Shown here in pieces: positions 18,050 through 27,145 of a DNA stretch of 64,000 bases. The position numbers were made by a program, and so were the translations under genes. Origin of the DNA: Phocaeicola vulgatus ATCC 8482 (GTDB taxonomy: Bacteria > Bacteroidota > Bacteroidia > Bacteroidales > Bacteroidaceae); assembly GCF_000012825.1 (NCBI RefSeq), contig NC_009614.1, positions 186,001-250,000 on the forward strand. Direction: 5' to 3'. The notes under the pieces are model-generated. The model was not told the origin of the DNA, did not search any database, and worked only from the letters and a program-made list of their open reading frames with translations. Each line of letters opens with the position of its first letter. Position 1 is the stretch's first letter.

Positions 18050-21000
18050 TTATTTGAATGATAAATTAATACCAAATATTACATTGCGAGTCATTGCATC
18101 CGATGTATTGATGCTGACATTCAACTGTTCAGGATCAACCACATCCTTTGCACAGAAAATAAATGGATTCTGAACTGTTGCATATAAACGCAAATTGCCT
18201 AATTTCATTTTCTCAAGAACCGATGGTTTAAAAGTATATCCCAAAGTAATATAAGAAATCTTAAGGAAATTACTGGAAAACATCGTATGTGACATTTCCG
18301 ATTTTGCATTTCCCCATGATCCTGCCTTGCTTCGATAAGTACCCATGTTACTAGGCTGTGCAGAAGCATTGGTAGGATTTTCCGGAGTCCAATAATCTTT
18401 TCTTAAATTATTAAAATTGAGATTGTTGTTTTCCAATGCATACGAAACATAGAACTGATTTCTAGCTCTTGCCCCTGCTTGGAAAGCTGCTTGAAATGAC
18501 AAATCAAATTCCTTATATGTAAATGTATTAGTCATACCACCTGTCCAATCCGGAGTACGTTTACCATCAATCACACGATCTTTATCGTCAATCACACCAT
18601 CCTCATTCAAATCCAAAGGTTTATATTGACCAGGTTTACAACCATATTTAGCTGCTTCTTCAGCTTCATCCAGCTGCCATACTCCCAATGTCATCAAATT
18701 ATAATTTATATCAATAGGCTGACCAATAATCCAAAGATTACTATAATCACCACTCATACCAGCTAAAGACAATCCACGGGAAGTCAAATTCTCCTTATAC
18801 TGTAAATCTACAATTTTATTCTTATTATAGGCAAAATTCAAACTAGTTCTCCATGAAAAATCTTTAGTACGGATATTATCCGAATTAATATTTACCTCAA
18901 ACCCTTCATTTCTAACAGACCCTACATTTGCTTTTACAGAAGAATAACCGGTAGTAACAGGTACTGTCTTATTCATAATCAAGTCTTCTGTCAAACGATT
19001 ATAATATTCCACACTACCCGAAATCCGATTATTGAAAAATCCGAAGTCAAGACCTACATTATATTCTGTAGTACGTTCCCATCCCAAATCCAAATTCCGT
19101 AAATTATTGGGAACATATCCAATAGACTCACTAGAACCGAATGTATAATATTTGGCACCACTAATAGATCCTTGCGTCTGATACGCACTTACATTATCAT
19201 TACCGGTCTGACCATAACTTAAACGTAACTTCAAATTACTCAACCAAGACAAGCTCTTCATAAATTCTTCTCCTGACACTCTCCATGCTACAGCTGCTGA
19301 TGGAAAACTTCCCCACTTATTGCCTTCAGCTAATTTTGACGAACCATCAAAACGAATACTTGCTGTTACAAAATACTTGTCCTTATACACATAATTGGCA
19401 CGTGCTAAATAAGACATCAAATTCGTTTTGGTAAAACCGGAAGAAGAAGTATTACTTGCCGATCCTCCTGCCAAATTATACCACAAAGAGTTATATGACA
19501 ATCCATTACCAATTCCTTTTAACTTTTCATCTTGTGATTGCTGCATAGAGAACACTCCGGTCAAATCTACGCGATGATCCTTCAATTCAAAGTTATAATT
19601 TACAAGATTATCCCAAACCCAATCTACATAGCTATTTTTCGCATAATTACTGGTTGCCTTATTTTGCCCTTTATTAGCTTTAGTGTATTTACCTCTGTAC
19701 TGGCCAATTTCTTCCAAATTTATATCCGGCGAGAAAGTGGTCTTCAAAGTCAATCCTTTAATTGGAGTTATTGCCAGATAAATGTTACTCAGCAAATTGT
19801 ACTTTTTGGTTTTATTCAGTTCATTCTTCATGGTAGTTAACGCATTATACTGACCATTAGAATAAGCCCACATTTCTTCTCCTGTCACCAAATCAGTCGG
19901 ATGATAAGTCGGACGCAGACGAAAAGCATCCTGTAACAAGTCAGAGTTACCCGTATCACGTACTGAATGGGTTCCATACATATTAATTCCAAATTTCATG
20001 TATTTGCTAGGTTCTACATCCACAACAGCACGCAGATTATAACGGGAATATTCTTGAGGCTCCAACATACCATCTTCAAAATAATATCCGGCAGATAAAG
20101 CATAAGTAGCCATCTCATTACCTCCGGTAGCCGATATAGTATGATTTGTCATAAAGGCCGGACTAGAAACAGCATCCACCCAATCAAAATAATTTCCATC
20201 TTGAATAGCCTTTAACTCTGATGCTGTGAAAATCTGACTATCATCCACATATTTATTATTATTTCCGGCTCTTTTAGCCTCTCGTGCCAATTGCACATAT
20301 TCTTCACCAGACATCATATCGGGCATATTCGTATATTTCCTATATCCGGCATATCCACTATAATCTATTTTTACTTTACCTATCTTACCTCTTTTAGTAG
20401 TAACCATGACTACACCATTAGTAGCACGGGAACCATAGATTGCGGTAGATGATGCATCTTTCAAAATATCAATTTTTTCTATATCATCCGGATTCAGGTT
20501 AGATAAAGAAGCTCCTGGCACACCATCTACAACAATTAAGGGAGATGTACTTCCGCTAATTGTATTCAAACCACGAATCAGAATATTATATTCCCCTCCT
20601 GGTTTACTATTAGAACGTTGAATTTGCACACCTGGCAAAGCCCCTTGCATAGCTCCTACTGCATCCGTTCTACCACTTCTTATCAAATCCTGAGTAGAAA
20701 CAGAAGCTACAGCACCTGTCAAATCCGATTTCTTTACCGAACCATAACCTACCACTACAACTTCGTCCAACAGCTCAGTATCTTCTTTTAGAACAATCTT
20801 GAAAGAACGGTTAGAACCAATATTCAATTCTTGAGTTTGAAAACCAACGTAAGATATCTGTAACTTATGAGAAGGAAAAACAGTCAAACTAAAATTACCA
20901 TCCAAATCAGTTACAATACCGTTGGTAGTTCCTTTCTCCATTACTGTAGCACCTATTATCGGTTCTCCATTTGGATCAATAACTTGTCCCGTAATCTTCA

Positions 21001-21127
21001 CCGTATTCTGCAATACTTCTTGATTAATCGGAGAGTACAACCCTGCACCTGTTTGCTCTGCAACCGCATTTCCTAACGGCAAACAAGACAATACCATAAG
21101 TAATAAAAATTTGTCTTTCTGTTTCAT
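18050..21127 (-). CDS. SusC/RagA-like TonB-dependent outer-membrane oligosaccharide transporter
   Basis: A 1025-residue protein. After the signal peptide comes a CarboxypepD_reg-like domain (about 43-125: GQVIDPNGEPIIGATV, TDLDGNFSL). Then a TonB-box-like segment (DEVVVVGYGSVKKSDLTGAV), the plug (GVQIQRSNSKPGGEYNILIR, IYGSRATNGVVMVTT), and a 22-stranded-type barrel ending in FGINLSFK. There is no N-terminal STN domain, so direct signalling to an anti-sigma factor, as in FecA-like transporters, is not expected despite the sigma gene upstream. It imports oligosaccharides across the outer membrane with SusD. No exact TAnnTTTG box was seen in the 125 bp before it, only TAGATTCG. Confidence 0.95.
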   Translation of the reverse strand: MKQKDKFLLLMVLSCLPLGNAVAEQTGAGLYSPINQEVLQNTVKITGQVIDPNGEPIIGATVMEKGTTNGIVTDLDGNFSLTVFPSHKLQISYVGFQTQELNIGSNRSFKIVLKEDTELLDEVVVVGYGSVKKSDLTGAVASVSTQDLIRSGRTDAVGAMQGALPGVQIQRSNSKPGGEYNILIRGLNTISGSTSPLIVVDGVPGASLSNLNPDDIEKIDILKDASSTAIYGSRATNGVVMVTTKRGKIGKVKIDYSGYAGYRKYTNMPDMMSGEEYVQLAREAKRAGNNNKYVDDSQIFTASELKAIQDGNYFDWVDAVSSPAFMTNHTISATGGNEMATYALSAGYYFEDGMLEPQEYSRYNLRAVVDVEPSKYMKFGINMYGTHSVRDTGNSDLLQDAFRLRPTYHPTDLVTGEEMWAYSNGQYNALTTMKNELNKTKKYNLLSNIYLAITPIKGLTLKTTFSPDINLEEIGQYRGKYTKANKGQNKATSNYAKNSYVDWVWDNLVNYNFELKDHRVDLTGVFSMQQSQDEKLKGIGNGLSYNSLWYNLAGGSASNTSSSGFTKTNLMSYLARANYVYKDKYFVTASIRFDGSSKLAEGNKWGSFPSAAVAWRVSGEEFMKSLSWLSNLKLRLSYGQTGNDNVSAYQTQGSISGAKYYTFGSSESIGYVPNNLRNLDLGWERTTEYNVGLDFGFFNNRISGSVEYYNRLTEDLIMNKTVPVTTGYSSVKANVGSVRNEGFEVNINSDNIRTKDFSWRTSLNFAYNKNKIVDLQYKENLTSRGLSLAGMSGDYSNLWIIGQPIDINYNLMTLGVWQLDEAEEAAKYGCKPGQYKPLDLNEDGVIDDKDRVIDGKRTPDWTGGMTNTFTYKEFDLSFQAAFQAGARARNQFYVSYALENNNLNFNNLRKDYWTPENPTNASAQPSNMGTYRSKAGSWGNAKSEMSHTMFSSNFLKISYITLGYTFKPSVLEKMKLGNLRLYATVQNPFIFCAKDVVDPEQLNVSINTSDAMTRNVIFGINLSFK

Positions 21128-21252
21128 AGCATGTACTTAAAGTTTAATTTATTAAATCATTCTATTTTTCATTTTCTTTTTTTACTTATTAAACGAATCT
21201 AAAATAAAATACACTCAAAAGACAGAAAAAATATTTTCTATCACTCACATAT

Positions 21253-21798
21253 TCAAGAACATAAATATCTATCCGTCTGTTTACGAAGAACTCCCCTAGC
21301 TATATATAGCTGATTCTCTATTGTTCTCAATGATAGGCCTAAGTTTCTGCTTATCTCCGGATTAGAAAACTCTTTTTGGAATTTCATGATAAATATCTGT
21401 TTACATTTAGGAGGAAGGGAATTAATCCTTTTCTCCACAATCACAAAAAACTCTTTTGCCAACAAATCGTTATATCCATTTATATGTACCACTCTATTTT
21501 TTTCGTTACTATAGATTTCCTCGTATCTTTGCGCTATCTGCCTATGGCGTACCAAATCAATACAACGATTATATATTGCTGCATAAATATATTTTAAGGC
21601 TGCAGCCTCAGATACAAAATAATTTGTCTGCTGAAATAACCCTATAAATACATCCTGCACTACATCTTCAGCATAAAATTCACTAGATAACACCTTGCCC
21701 GCATACCGCATAAAACAATTCTTAAATTTCTTATAAATATCTTCCAAGGCTATATCCCCTTTTTGATAAAGACTAATATCAATAGATTGTGTATTCAT
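21253..21798 (-). CDS. ECF-type RNA polymerase sigma-70 factor
   Basis: A 181-residue protein with region 2 (YAEDVVQDVFIGLFQQ) and region 4 (LPPKCKQIFIMKFQKEFSN, then LGLSLRTIENQL). It should direct RNA polymerase to PUL promoters. It follows the GH88 stop by 24 bp and precedes susC by about 125 bp. No FecR-type anti-sigma gene is present nearby and the adjacent SusC lacks the STN domain, so how its activity is controlled is unclear. Control by its own expression from the GH88 promoter is possible. Length is normal for the family. Confidence 0.92.
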   Translation of the reverse strand: MNTQSIDISLYQKGDIALEDIYKKFKNCFMRYAGKVLSSEFYAEDVVQDVFIGLFQQTNYFVSEAAALKYIYAAIYNRCIDLVRHRQIAQRYEEIYSNEKNRVVHINGYNDLLAKEFFVIVEKRINSLPPKCKQIFIMKFQKEFSNPEISRNLGLSLRTIENQLYIARGVLRKQTDRYLCS

Positions 21799-21822
21799 AA
21801 TATGAACGGATTAACAATGATT

Positions 21823-23055
21823 TTATAAATTAGCCAAAACAGATTGTTTCTCTTTCAAACGTTTCAATCGTACCAATGCTTCCAAATAATAGTAATCTGC
21901 ATAACTAATAGAAGCATCAACTTCCCATCCCTTGTTCATGTGCCCAACCGAATGCAATAAAAAAGCATCTTTTTTATTGCGAGCCTGATATGCCGGAGAA
22001 GATAGTATCTGAAGCATTTCCACAGCCTTATTCCGATAGAAAGATGCAGAATCACTATTATTTATATAGGTGGAAAGTTCCAATAAGGCAGAGGCCGTTA
22101 TGGCAGCAGCCGATGCATCTTTCGGTTCACCTGAGGATAATTCCGGAGCATTAAAATCCCAATAAGGAATCATGTCTTCGGGAATACGGGACAAATAGAC
22201 ATCCGATACCTTCCGGGCAAAATCCAAAAAACGTACATCATGTGTTTCACGATATACCATGGTATATCCATAAATAGCCCATGCCTGTCCACGGGCCCAC
22301 ATAGAATCATCACTCAATCCTTGATGGGTAACTCCTTTTATAAAATGACCATCCAGCGTATCATACACCGCTACATGATAACATGAATAATCTTTGCGGA
22401 ATTGATGTTTCATAGTCGTTTCCGCATGTTTACAGGCAATATCATATAAATACTGCCCCCCTCCATTCCGCGCAGCCCAAAACAAAAGTTCCAAATTCAT
22501 CATATTGTCAATAATAGTATTGTGCGGCCAGTTTTCTTTTTTCACCATTCCAGGCCAAGATAAAATAGTACCCACAACAGGATTATAAAGCATAGCCAAA
22601 GAATCTGCGGCATGCAGCAATCCTTCCTTATATTCCGGTTTTCCTGTCAAACGATAACCGTTGCCCAAACTACACATCATAATAAAACCGGAATCATGAC
22701 TCTTTGCTTTCCTGTAAGCCAAGGGAGCAATCATATCGGTTACTTTCCCTGCTGCTTCCCTCCACATATTATCCTTAGTATCCTCATATAAATACCAAAG
22801 GATACCGGGCCAAAATCCACAAGTCCAAGAGCCTACCTGTGTATAACGCCATTTAATACTATCTAAATCCATGGAATTAGGAATTTTATCTAACGAAGGA
22901 ATAGAAACCAGCGTCCGCATAGCCTGAGACCGGCAATACGCAATTTCCGAATCAATAGAAAAATCATCAGTAGCAGTCGTTTTACACGAAAAACATCCTA
23001 GGCTAACTAAAAAGATAAAAACAAGAATAAAAAAAGTTCTGCTTTTCATAATCAT
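21823..23055 (-). CDS. GH88 unsaturated glucuronyl hydrolase, lipoprotein
   Basis: A 410-residue protein of normal family length. It hydrates and releases the 4,5-unsaturated uronic acid left at the non-reducing end by polysaccharide lyases. The two Asp expected at the active site lie in HDSGF (near residue 119) and IIDNMMNLELL (near 182); WARGQAWAIYG and DASAAAITASALLEL are also typical. The N-terminus is a lipoprotein signal with Cys at 21 or 24 (LGCFSC). It pairs functionally with the lyase-like genes in this locus and sits upstream of the sigma gene in one operon. Its -7 box is at 23094-23101. Confidence 0.92.
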   Translation of the reverse strand: MIMKSRTFFILVFIFLVSLGCFSCKTTATDDFSIDSEIAYCRSQAMRTLVSIPSLDKIPNSMDLDSIKWRYTQVGSWTCGFWPGILWYLYEDTKDNMWREAAGKVTDMIAPLAYRKAKSHDSGFIMMCSLGNGYRLTGKPEYKEGLLHAADSLAMLYNPVVGTILSWPGMVKKENWPHNTIIDNMMNLELLFWAARNGGGQYLYDIACKHAETTMKHQFRKDYSCYHVAVYDTLDGHFIKGVTHQGLSDDSMWARGQAWAIYGYTMVYRETHDVRFLDFARKVSDVYLSRIPEDMIPYWDFNAPELSSGEPKDASAAAITASALLELSTYINNSDSASFYRNKAVEMLQILSSPAYQARNKKDAFLLHSVGHMNKGWEVDASISYADYYYLEALVRLKRLKEKQSVLANL

Positions 23056-23093
23056 ATCAGTTTCTTTAATGGATAAAAATATTTTTCTATCAG

Positions 23094-23101
23094 CAAAATT
23101 A
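23094..23101 (-). promoter_or_regulatory. Promoter -7 box (TAATTTTG) of the GH88-sigma unit
   Basis: Minus-strand TAATTTTG matches TAnnTTTG 38 bp upstream of the ATG at 23055. Confidence 0.55.
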
Positions 23102-23205
23102 GAAACTGAAATGTCTTTTCAACCATTCTGTAAAGCAGGATTAATCCCAACCTACTAAATGAGACAAAAAAGATCATACAACACTATGAATCAACAAATT
23201 GCATA

Positions 23206-23251
23206 ATAGAAGAAGAGAGTTCCAAAAAAATATGGAACTCTCTTCTTCTAT
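23206..23251 (-). terminator. Long stem-loop after the second propeller-AraC regulator
   Basis: Perfect 19-bp arms (23206-23224 and 23233-23251, core AGAGAGTTCCA/TGGAACTCTCT) with an 8-nt loop lie 34 bp past the regulator's stop codon. The exit side has no long T run, but stem strength and position fit a terminator or a transcript-end stabiliser. Confidence 0.65.
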
Positions 23252-23284
23252 CCAATCACTAGAGTAACGCCTCTATTCCAAACG

Positions 23285-26107
23285 CTACTCAATAAATATC
23301 CCATGTTCCTTTATATATTCGGCAGGTGACATTCCCTTAAACTTCTTAAACGAACGGAAAAAAGAAGTACGAGAACTGAAACCACATTGTTCCGACAAAG
23401 AAACCAAGGTATATCTGGAAGCAGACTTATCCTGTATTCTTTTTATGAATTCGTCTATCCTATATTTATTAACATAATCCGTGAAACCAATATTCATAAA
23501 CATATTCAACACTTGGGACAACTCTCCAGTATTACATTTCACCACTTTTGCCACATCCTGCAACTTTAAATCAGGATTCAAATATAACCGATCTTTCTCC
23601 ATACACTCATTCAGTTTCCCAATAATGAGCATGGCCGTTTTCTCTTCCATCCTTGATTTTTGATATTTTTCTTTCCGATTTTCTTCGGATGATTCCGTCT
23701 TTTTATTTATATATTCCTTCATTGTGCGATACTTCCCCAATAACCCGGAGTAAAAATAAATAAGAATACAACAAACGACTACACTTAACACCACAATCCA
23801 TCTTATAAAAGGCGTATTTCCGGCAACAACCACCCTTACCGCTTTTATTGCTGCAGGATTGGAAGCCGCCCTGACCCTAAACATATAATCGCCAACAGGA
23901 AGTTCTGTATAAGAAACCTGATTTCCTTTCATCAAAGTTTTCCATTCCTTATCATATTCTTCCAAACAATACTCGTATAAATCCGTATTCTCCACTGCAT
24001 AATTCAAGGCTGAGAAAGTGAATGAAATATTATTATCATTTACAGACAGAAACACCTCATCTATAAATGGAGCAGAAACGGGCATTAATGTCTCTCCCGG
24101 GCACAAAGGTCTGCCTGCGACTGAAATGGAAGTAATCACGGGAGGCTGGACCTCTTTTGTTCCTATCTCACTCCAGCTCTTTGCCGCATCATAACAGACC
24201 AATCCGCATTCATTTCCCCACCAAATTGTATTATCATCCGTTATCTGTACCGGAGAATTAAAAATATATCCGGGAATGCCATCGTATAACGAAAAAATCT
24301 TATGATAATTTTCCTCTTCCTTTATATATAGTAACCCCCTCTGAGTAGCAAACCATAATCCGCCGTTCTTAGGATCTTCCACTATGCTCATCACAGAATT
24401 ATTCGGTAAGAAATCATCGATCGTGATGTGTTCAAATGTCGTAAAAGACTCATCTACCTTAACCACCCCCTCCTTATCATCACAAAACCACAAATTCTTC
24501 TTTTTATCCTCATAAATGAATCGTACACTTTTAGTATATGGTAAAACATGCTCCGGAAAAACATCCGATTTAAATACCCCAGCAGCCCTATCATACATAA
24601 AAACGGCCCCTCCTGTGCCCAGCCACATCCTGCCCTTCGAATCTGCCTTCAATGAAAAAACAGAATTAACTGACAAAGAAGAATTACGACTGTTATAAAC
24701 CTCATATTCCCCTGTCAAATGATCATATACATACACACCTTTGGAACTGCCGATCCATAATTTATTGTTTCCATCCCTTTCATATCCATTAAATGACCCT
24801 TGCATAAAACATTGATCTGATTGAAAAAAGGAAAGTTCACCCGTATTCCTGTGAAGCAAGTACAAGCCCCCTCCATACGTTCCAATTAAAAAATCCCGAT
24901 TGAAAGGTTTTACAGACAAAATTATATCCGAACGCAAAATGGAATTCCGATGTGTATAATGCCTTATCCTTTGTTCCGTTTCAGAAATATAATAAAGTCC
25001 GTCACGAGTGCCTATTACTTTTTTCCCATCTGCATCCACCCAAAAAGCACGTACATTCATATTATAAGAATTAAAAAGCTCTGGATAAGAATAAACAGAA
25101 AAGAAACTTCCATGAGCTGGAGTATAACTTAATCCGCCCATGTAAGTACCTACCCAAAGCATATCATCCTCTTTCAATAAAGAATAAACTGCATTAGAAC
25201 AAATAGCATCCGCATTCGAAGTATGCTCTATAGCCGATAACTCTTTTCCTGTAGACGCACTGATTATTCTAATACCGCTTCCATTTGTTCCCACCCATAT
25301 CTCATCATTAACAGTAATGATACTTTTTATATATCCATTTTCCACTTCAGGACAAATAGAAAAAGCCGCCTTACCGATATCAAAAACAAGCATACCACTG
25401 CCGGCCGTTCCTAAATATAGCTTTTCTTTTAAAAGAGCCAGACAGGAAAAATAACTAACAAATTTCTCATCATCCTGATATGTATAGACTTTCGATTGAC
25501 CGGTTTCAATATTATATTCAATCAAACCACCTTGTGAAGTCAGCCAAAAAGTATCTTTATATCCTTCAACAATGCCAGTGATAAAATTGATAGAAGACAA
25601 AGCATTTGACCCGAAAAGCACCTTCCTGAAAGCACTCTCTTGATAGATAAAAAGTCCATGAGTGGTTCCAACCAGCAATCGACCTGTCTGGCTTACAAAG
25701 ACTGATCTAACTTCCAACGATTTTGTATCTAAAGTGACCGATTCCACTTGGTCTGTTTTCCTATCGAGTTTCCATAATCCTTTATCTGTACCCACCCACA
25801 AATAAACAGAATCTGTTTCGGCTATGGAAAAAATGGTACGTCCTGAAAACTGAAGAAAACTTTTCACATTGATACCGTCAAAACGATCTAATCCGGTCTG
25901 GGTACCCAACCAAATAAAGCCTCTTTTATCTTTATAAATAGTATTAATAATATTGTTAGACAGGCCGTCTGAAATAGTAATAGTACGAAAAGTTAAATTC
26001 GGAAGGTCAACGGCCGATAAGGATACAGGTAGCCATAATAAAATTACCACCCTAAAATATAATCTATATAACCACAAATTCCCTTCCATATAGGATGCGT
26101 TTTTCAT
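23285..26107 (-). CDS. Second membrane-anchored beta-propeller/AraC regulator (no kinase)
   Basis: A 940-residue protein with the same order as the regulator at 648: signal sequence (VVILLWLPVSLSAVD), propeller repeats (IWLGTQTGLDRFD, LWVGTDKG, MWLGTGG), Y_Y_Y domain (YEYCLEEYDKEW, TELPVGDYMFRV), one membrane helix (RWIVVLSVVVCCILIYFY), linker, and AraC helix-turn-helix (LSEQCGFSSRTSFFRSFKK). It contains no HisKA, HATPase or receiver domain. It is the first gene read into the first PUL and so is the best candidate local activator of GH88, susCD and the lyases. Regulator genes of this shape can be misread as hybrid two-component systems; the missing kinase is plain in the translation. Confidence 0.9.
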   Translation of the reverse strand: MKNASYMEGNLWLYRLYFRVVILLWLPVSLSAVDLPNLTFRTITISDGLSNNIINTIYKDKRGFIWLGTQTGLDRFDGINVKSFLQFSGRTIFSIAETDSVYLWVGTDKGLWKLDRKTDQVESVTLDTKSLEVRSVFVSQTGRLLVGTTHGLFIYQESAFRKVLFGSNALSSINFITGIVEGYKDTFWLTSQGGLIEYNIETGQSKVYTYQDDEKFVSYFSCLALLKEKLYLGTAGSGMLVFDIGKAAFSICPEVENGYIKSIITVNDEIWVGTNGSGIRIISASTGKELSAIEHTSNADAICSNAVYSLLKEDDMLWVGTYMGGLSYTPAHGSFFSVYSYPELFNSYNMNVRAFWVDADGKKVIGTRDGLYYISETEQRIRHYTHRNSILRSDIILSVKPFNRDFLIGTYGGGLYLLHRNTGELSFFQSDQCFMQGSFNGYERDGNNKLWIGSSKGVYVYDHLTGEYEVYNSRNSSLSVNSVFSLKADSKGRMWLGTGGAVFMYDRAAGVFKSDVFPEHVLPYTKSVRFIYEDKKKNLWFCDDKEGVVKVDESFTTFEHITIDDFLPNNSVMSIVEDPKNGGLWFATQRGLLYIKEEENYHKIFSLYDGIPGYIFNSPVQITDDNTIWWGNECGLVCYDAAKSWSEIGTKEVQPPVITSISVAGRPLCPGETLMPVSAPFIDEVFLSVNDNNISFTFSALNYAVENTDLYEYCLEEYDKEWKTLMKGNQVSYTELPVGDYMFRVRAASNPAAIKAVRVVVAGNTPFIRWIVVLSVVVCCILIYFYSGLLGKYRTMKEYINKKTESSEENRKEKYQKSRMEEKTAMLIIGKLNECMEKDRLYLNPDLKLQDVAKVVKCNTGELSQVLNMFMNIGFTDYVNKYRIDEFIKRIQDKSASRYTLVSLSEQCGFSSRTSFFRSFKKFKGMSPAEYIKEHGIFIE

Positions 26108-26146
26108 AATTCAGCAAAAACTACAACTTTGATTGATTTGTATCTA

Positions 26147-26154
26147 CAAATCTA
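26147..26154 (-). promoter_or_regulatory. Promoter -7 box (TAGATTTG) of the second regulator
   Basis: Minus-strand TAGATTTG matches TAnnTTTG 39 bp upstream of the ATG at 26107. Confidence 0.55.
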
Positions 26155-26262
26155 CATAAAATTATTCAAATGTGATTCTATATGAAAAGAAAAATAAGTC
26201 CAATATAAATAAAAGAGAAACAAGATATCCATGAAACAAATTCATAAATACCTTGTTTTGTG

Positions 26263-26336
26263 TAGCGGGACCCGGGATTGAACCGGGGACCTCATGATTA
26301 TGAATCATGCGCTCTAACCAGCTGAGCTATCCCGCC
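26263..26336 (-). tRNA. tRNA-Met (CAT), copy 1
   Basis: A 74-nt cloverleaf on the minus strand. The acceptor is GGCGGGA/TCCCGCT with a G-T pair at 1-72. The D arm is GCTC...GAGC, the anticodon stem CATGA/TCATG, and the loop TTCATAA gives anticodon CAT. The T arm is CCCGG-TTCAATC-CCGGG. CCA is not encoded. It could be elongator tRNA-Met or, less likely, the tRNA-Ile whose CAT is modified to read ATA; it is not the initiator type. Confidence 0.93.
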
Positions 26337-26398
26337 ATCGTTTTTTTAAAAAGACCGCCAAGAGTGGAAGCCTCTCAACAGTCTAAAATTGTTCATTG

Positions 26399-26472
26399 TA
26401 GCGGGACCCAGGATTGAACTGGGGACCTCATGATTATGAATCATGCGCTCTAACCAGCTGAGCTATCCCGCC
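26399..26472 (-). tRNA. tRNA-Met (CAT), copy 2
   Basis: Same 74-nt tRNA as the copy at 26263, with identical acceptor, D and anticodon arms. The only difference seen is in the T stem, CCCAG/CTGGG instead of CCCGG/CCGGG, a compensatory pair change that keeps pairing. It lies 62 bp upstream of copy 1 and is probably co-transcribed with it. Confidence 0.93.
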
Positions 26473-26493
26473 ATCATTTCTCAATTGCGGGTG

Positions 26494-26501
26494 CAAAGAT
26501 A
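26494..26501 (-). promoter_or_regulatory. Promoter -7 box (TATCTTTG) of the tRNA pair
   Basis: Minus-strand TATCTTTG matches TAnnTTTG 21 bp upstream of the first tRNA. Confidence 0.6.
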
Positions 26502-26675
26502 GAAAGTTATTTTGAATTTTGCAACATTTCAGAGAACTTTTTCTTGTAAAATTCGTTTTTTAAGAGAAAAACAGCTTAGTATATGGCTAATAAATATTTC
26601 AAAAAACATAGCATTTATTATGGCAAATAAGAAAATTTGGCTTAATTTGCCACCGAAACTTTAAAAAGCTAACCT

Positions 26676-27062
26676 ATGAGAAAAGAAAAAATTCGCTTGG
26701 AGTACATGTTGAAAGCCGGATCCGGTAACATCGTATGGTCTATTATCAGTACTCCATCCGGCCTGGAAACATGGTTTGCAGACAAGGTGATATTCAAAGA
26801 CAAAGTATTCACCTTTTATTGGGGAAAAACAGAAACACGGCAAGCTGAAGTTACAAACTTCCGGGTTAACAGTTTTATACGCTTTCGATGGCTGGATGAT
26901 GAAGATCCTAAAGCCTATTTTGAATTGAAAATGGTCTATAACGAACTAACCTCTGACTATATGCTGGAAGTGATTGACTGGGCAGCCCCCGATGAAGTAG
27001 AAGATACGAAAGAACTTTGGGATTCCGAAATAGAGAAGCTAAAAAGGGTAAGTGGACTGTAA
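26676..27062 (+). CDS. START-like (SRPBCC/AHSA1-type) domain protein
   Basis: A 128-residue soluble protein made of one START-like domain: opening strand EKIRLEYML, helix LETWFADKV, strands FTFYWGKTETRQAEVT and FIRFRWLDDE, and a closing helix WDSEIEKLKR. Such proteins form a hydrophobic pocket fold; ligand and role here are unknown. It is conserved-looking, has no signal peptide, and lies just upstream of the LptF/G gene but with a separate promoter between them. Confidence 0.85.
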   Translation: MRKEKIRLEYMLKAGSGNIVWSIISTPSGLETWFADKVIFKDKVFTFYWGKTETRQAEVTNFRVNSFIRFRWLDDEDPKAYFELKMVYNELTSDYMLEVIDWAAPDEVEDTKELWDSEIEKLKRVSGL

Positions 27063-27088
27063 TTCTATAAAAATATGCAAAACTTGTC

Positions 27089-27117
27089 TTTGCTCTCCGT
27101 TTTTTATGCTATTTTTG
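27089..27117 (+). promoter_or_regulatory. Promoter of the lptF/G-ribBA unit (TTTG ... TATTTTTG)
   Basis: A -33 TTTG at 27089-27092 and a -7 TATTTTTG at 27110-27117 are spaced 17 bp apart, close to the usual Bacteroides arrangement. The transcription start would fall near 27124, so the TTG at 27122 cannot be the protein start; ATG at 27146 can. Confidence 0.65.
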
Positions 27118-27145
27118 TGCCTTGATAGTTGCACAAAATGAAATA

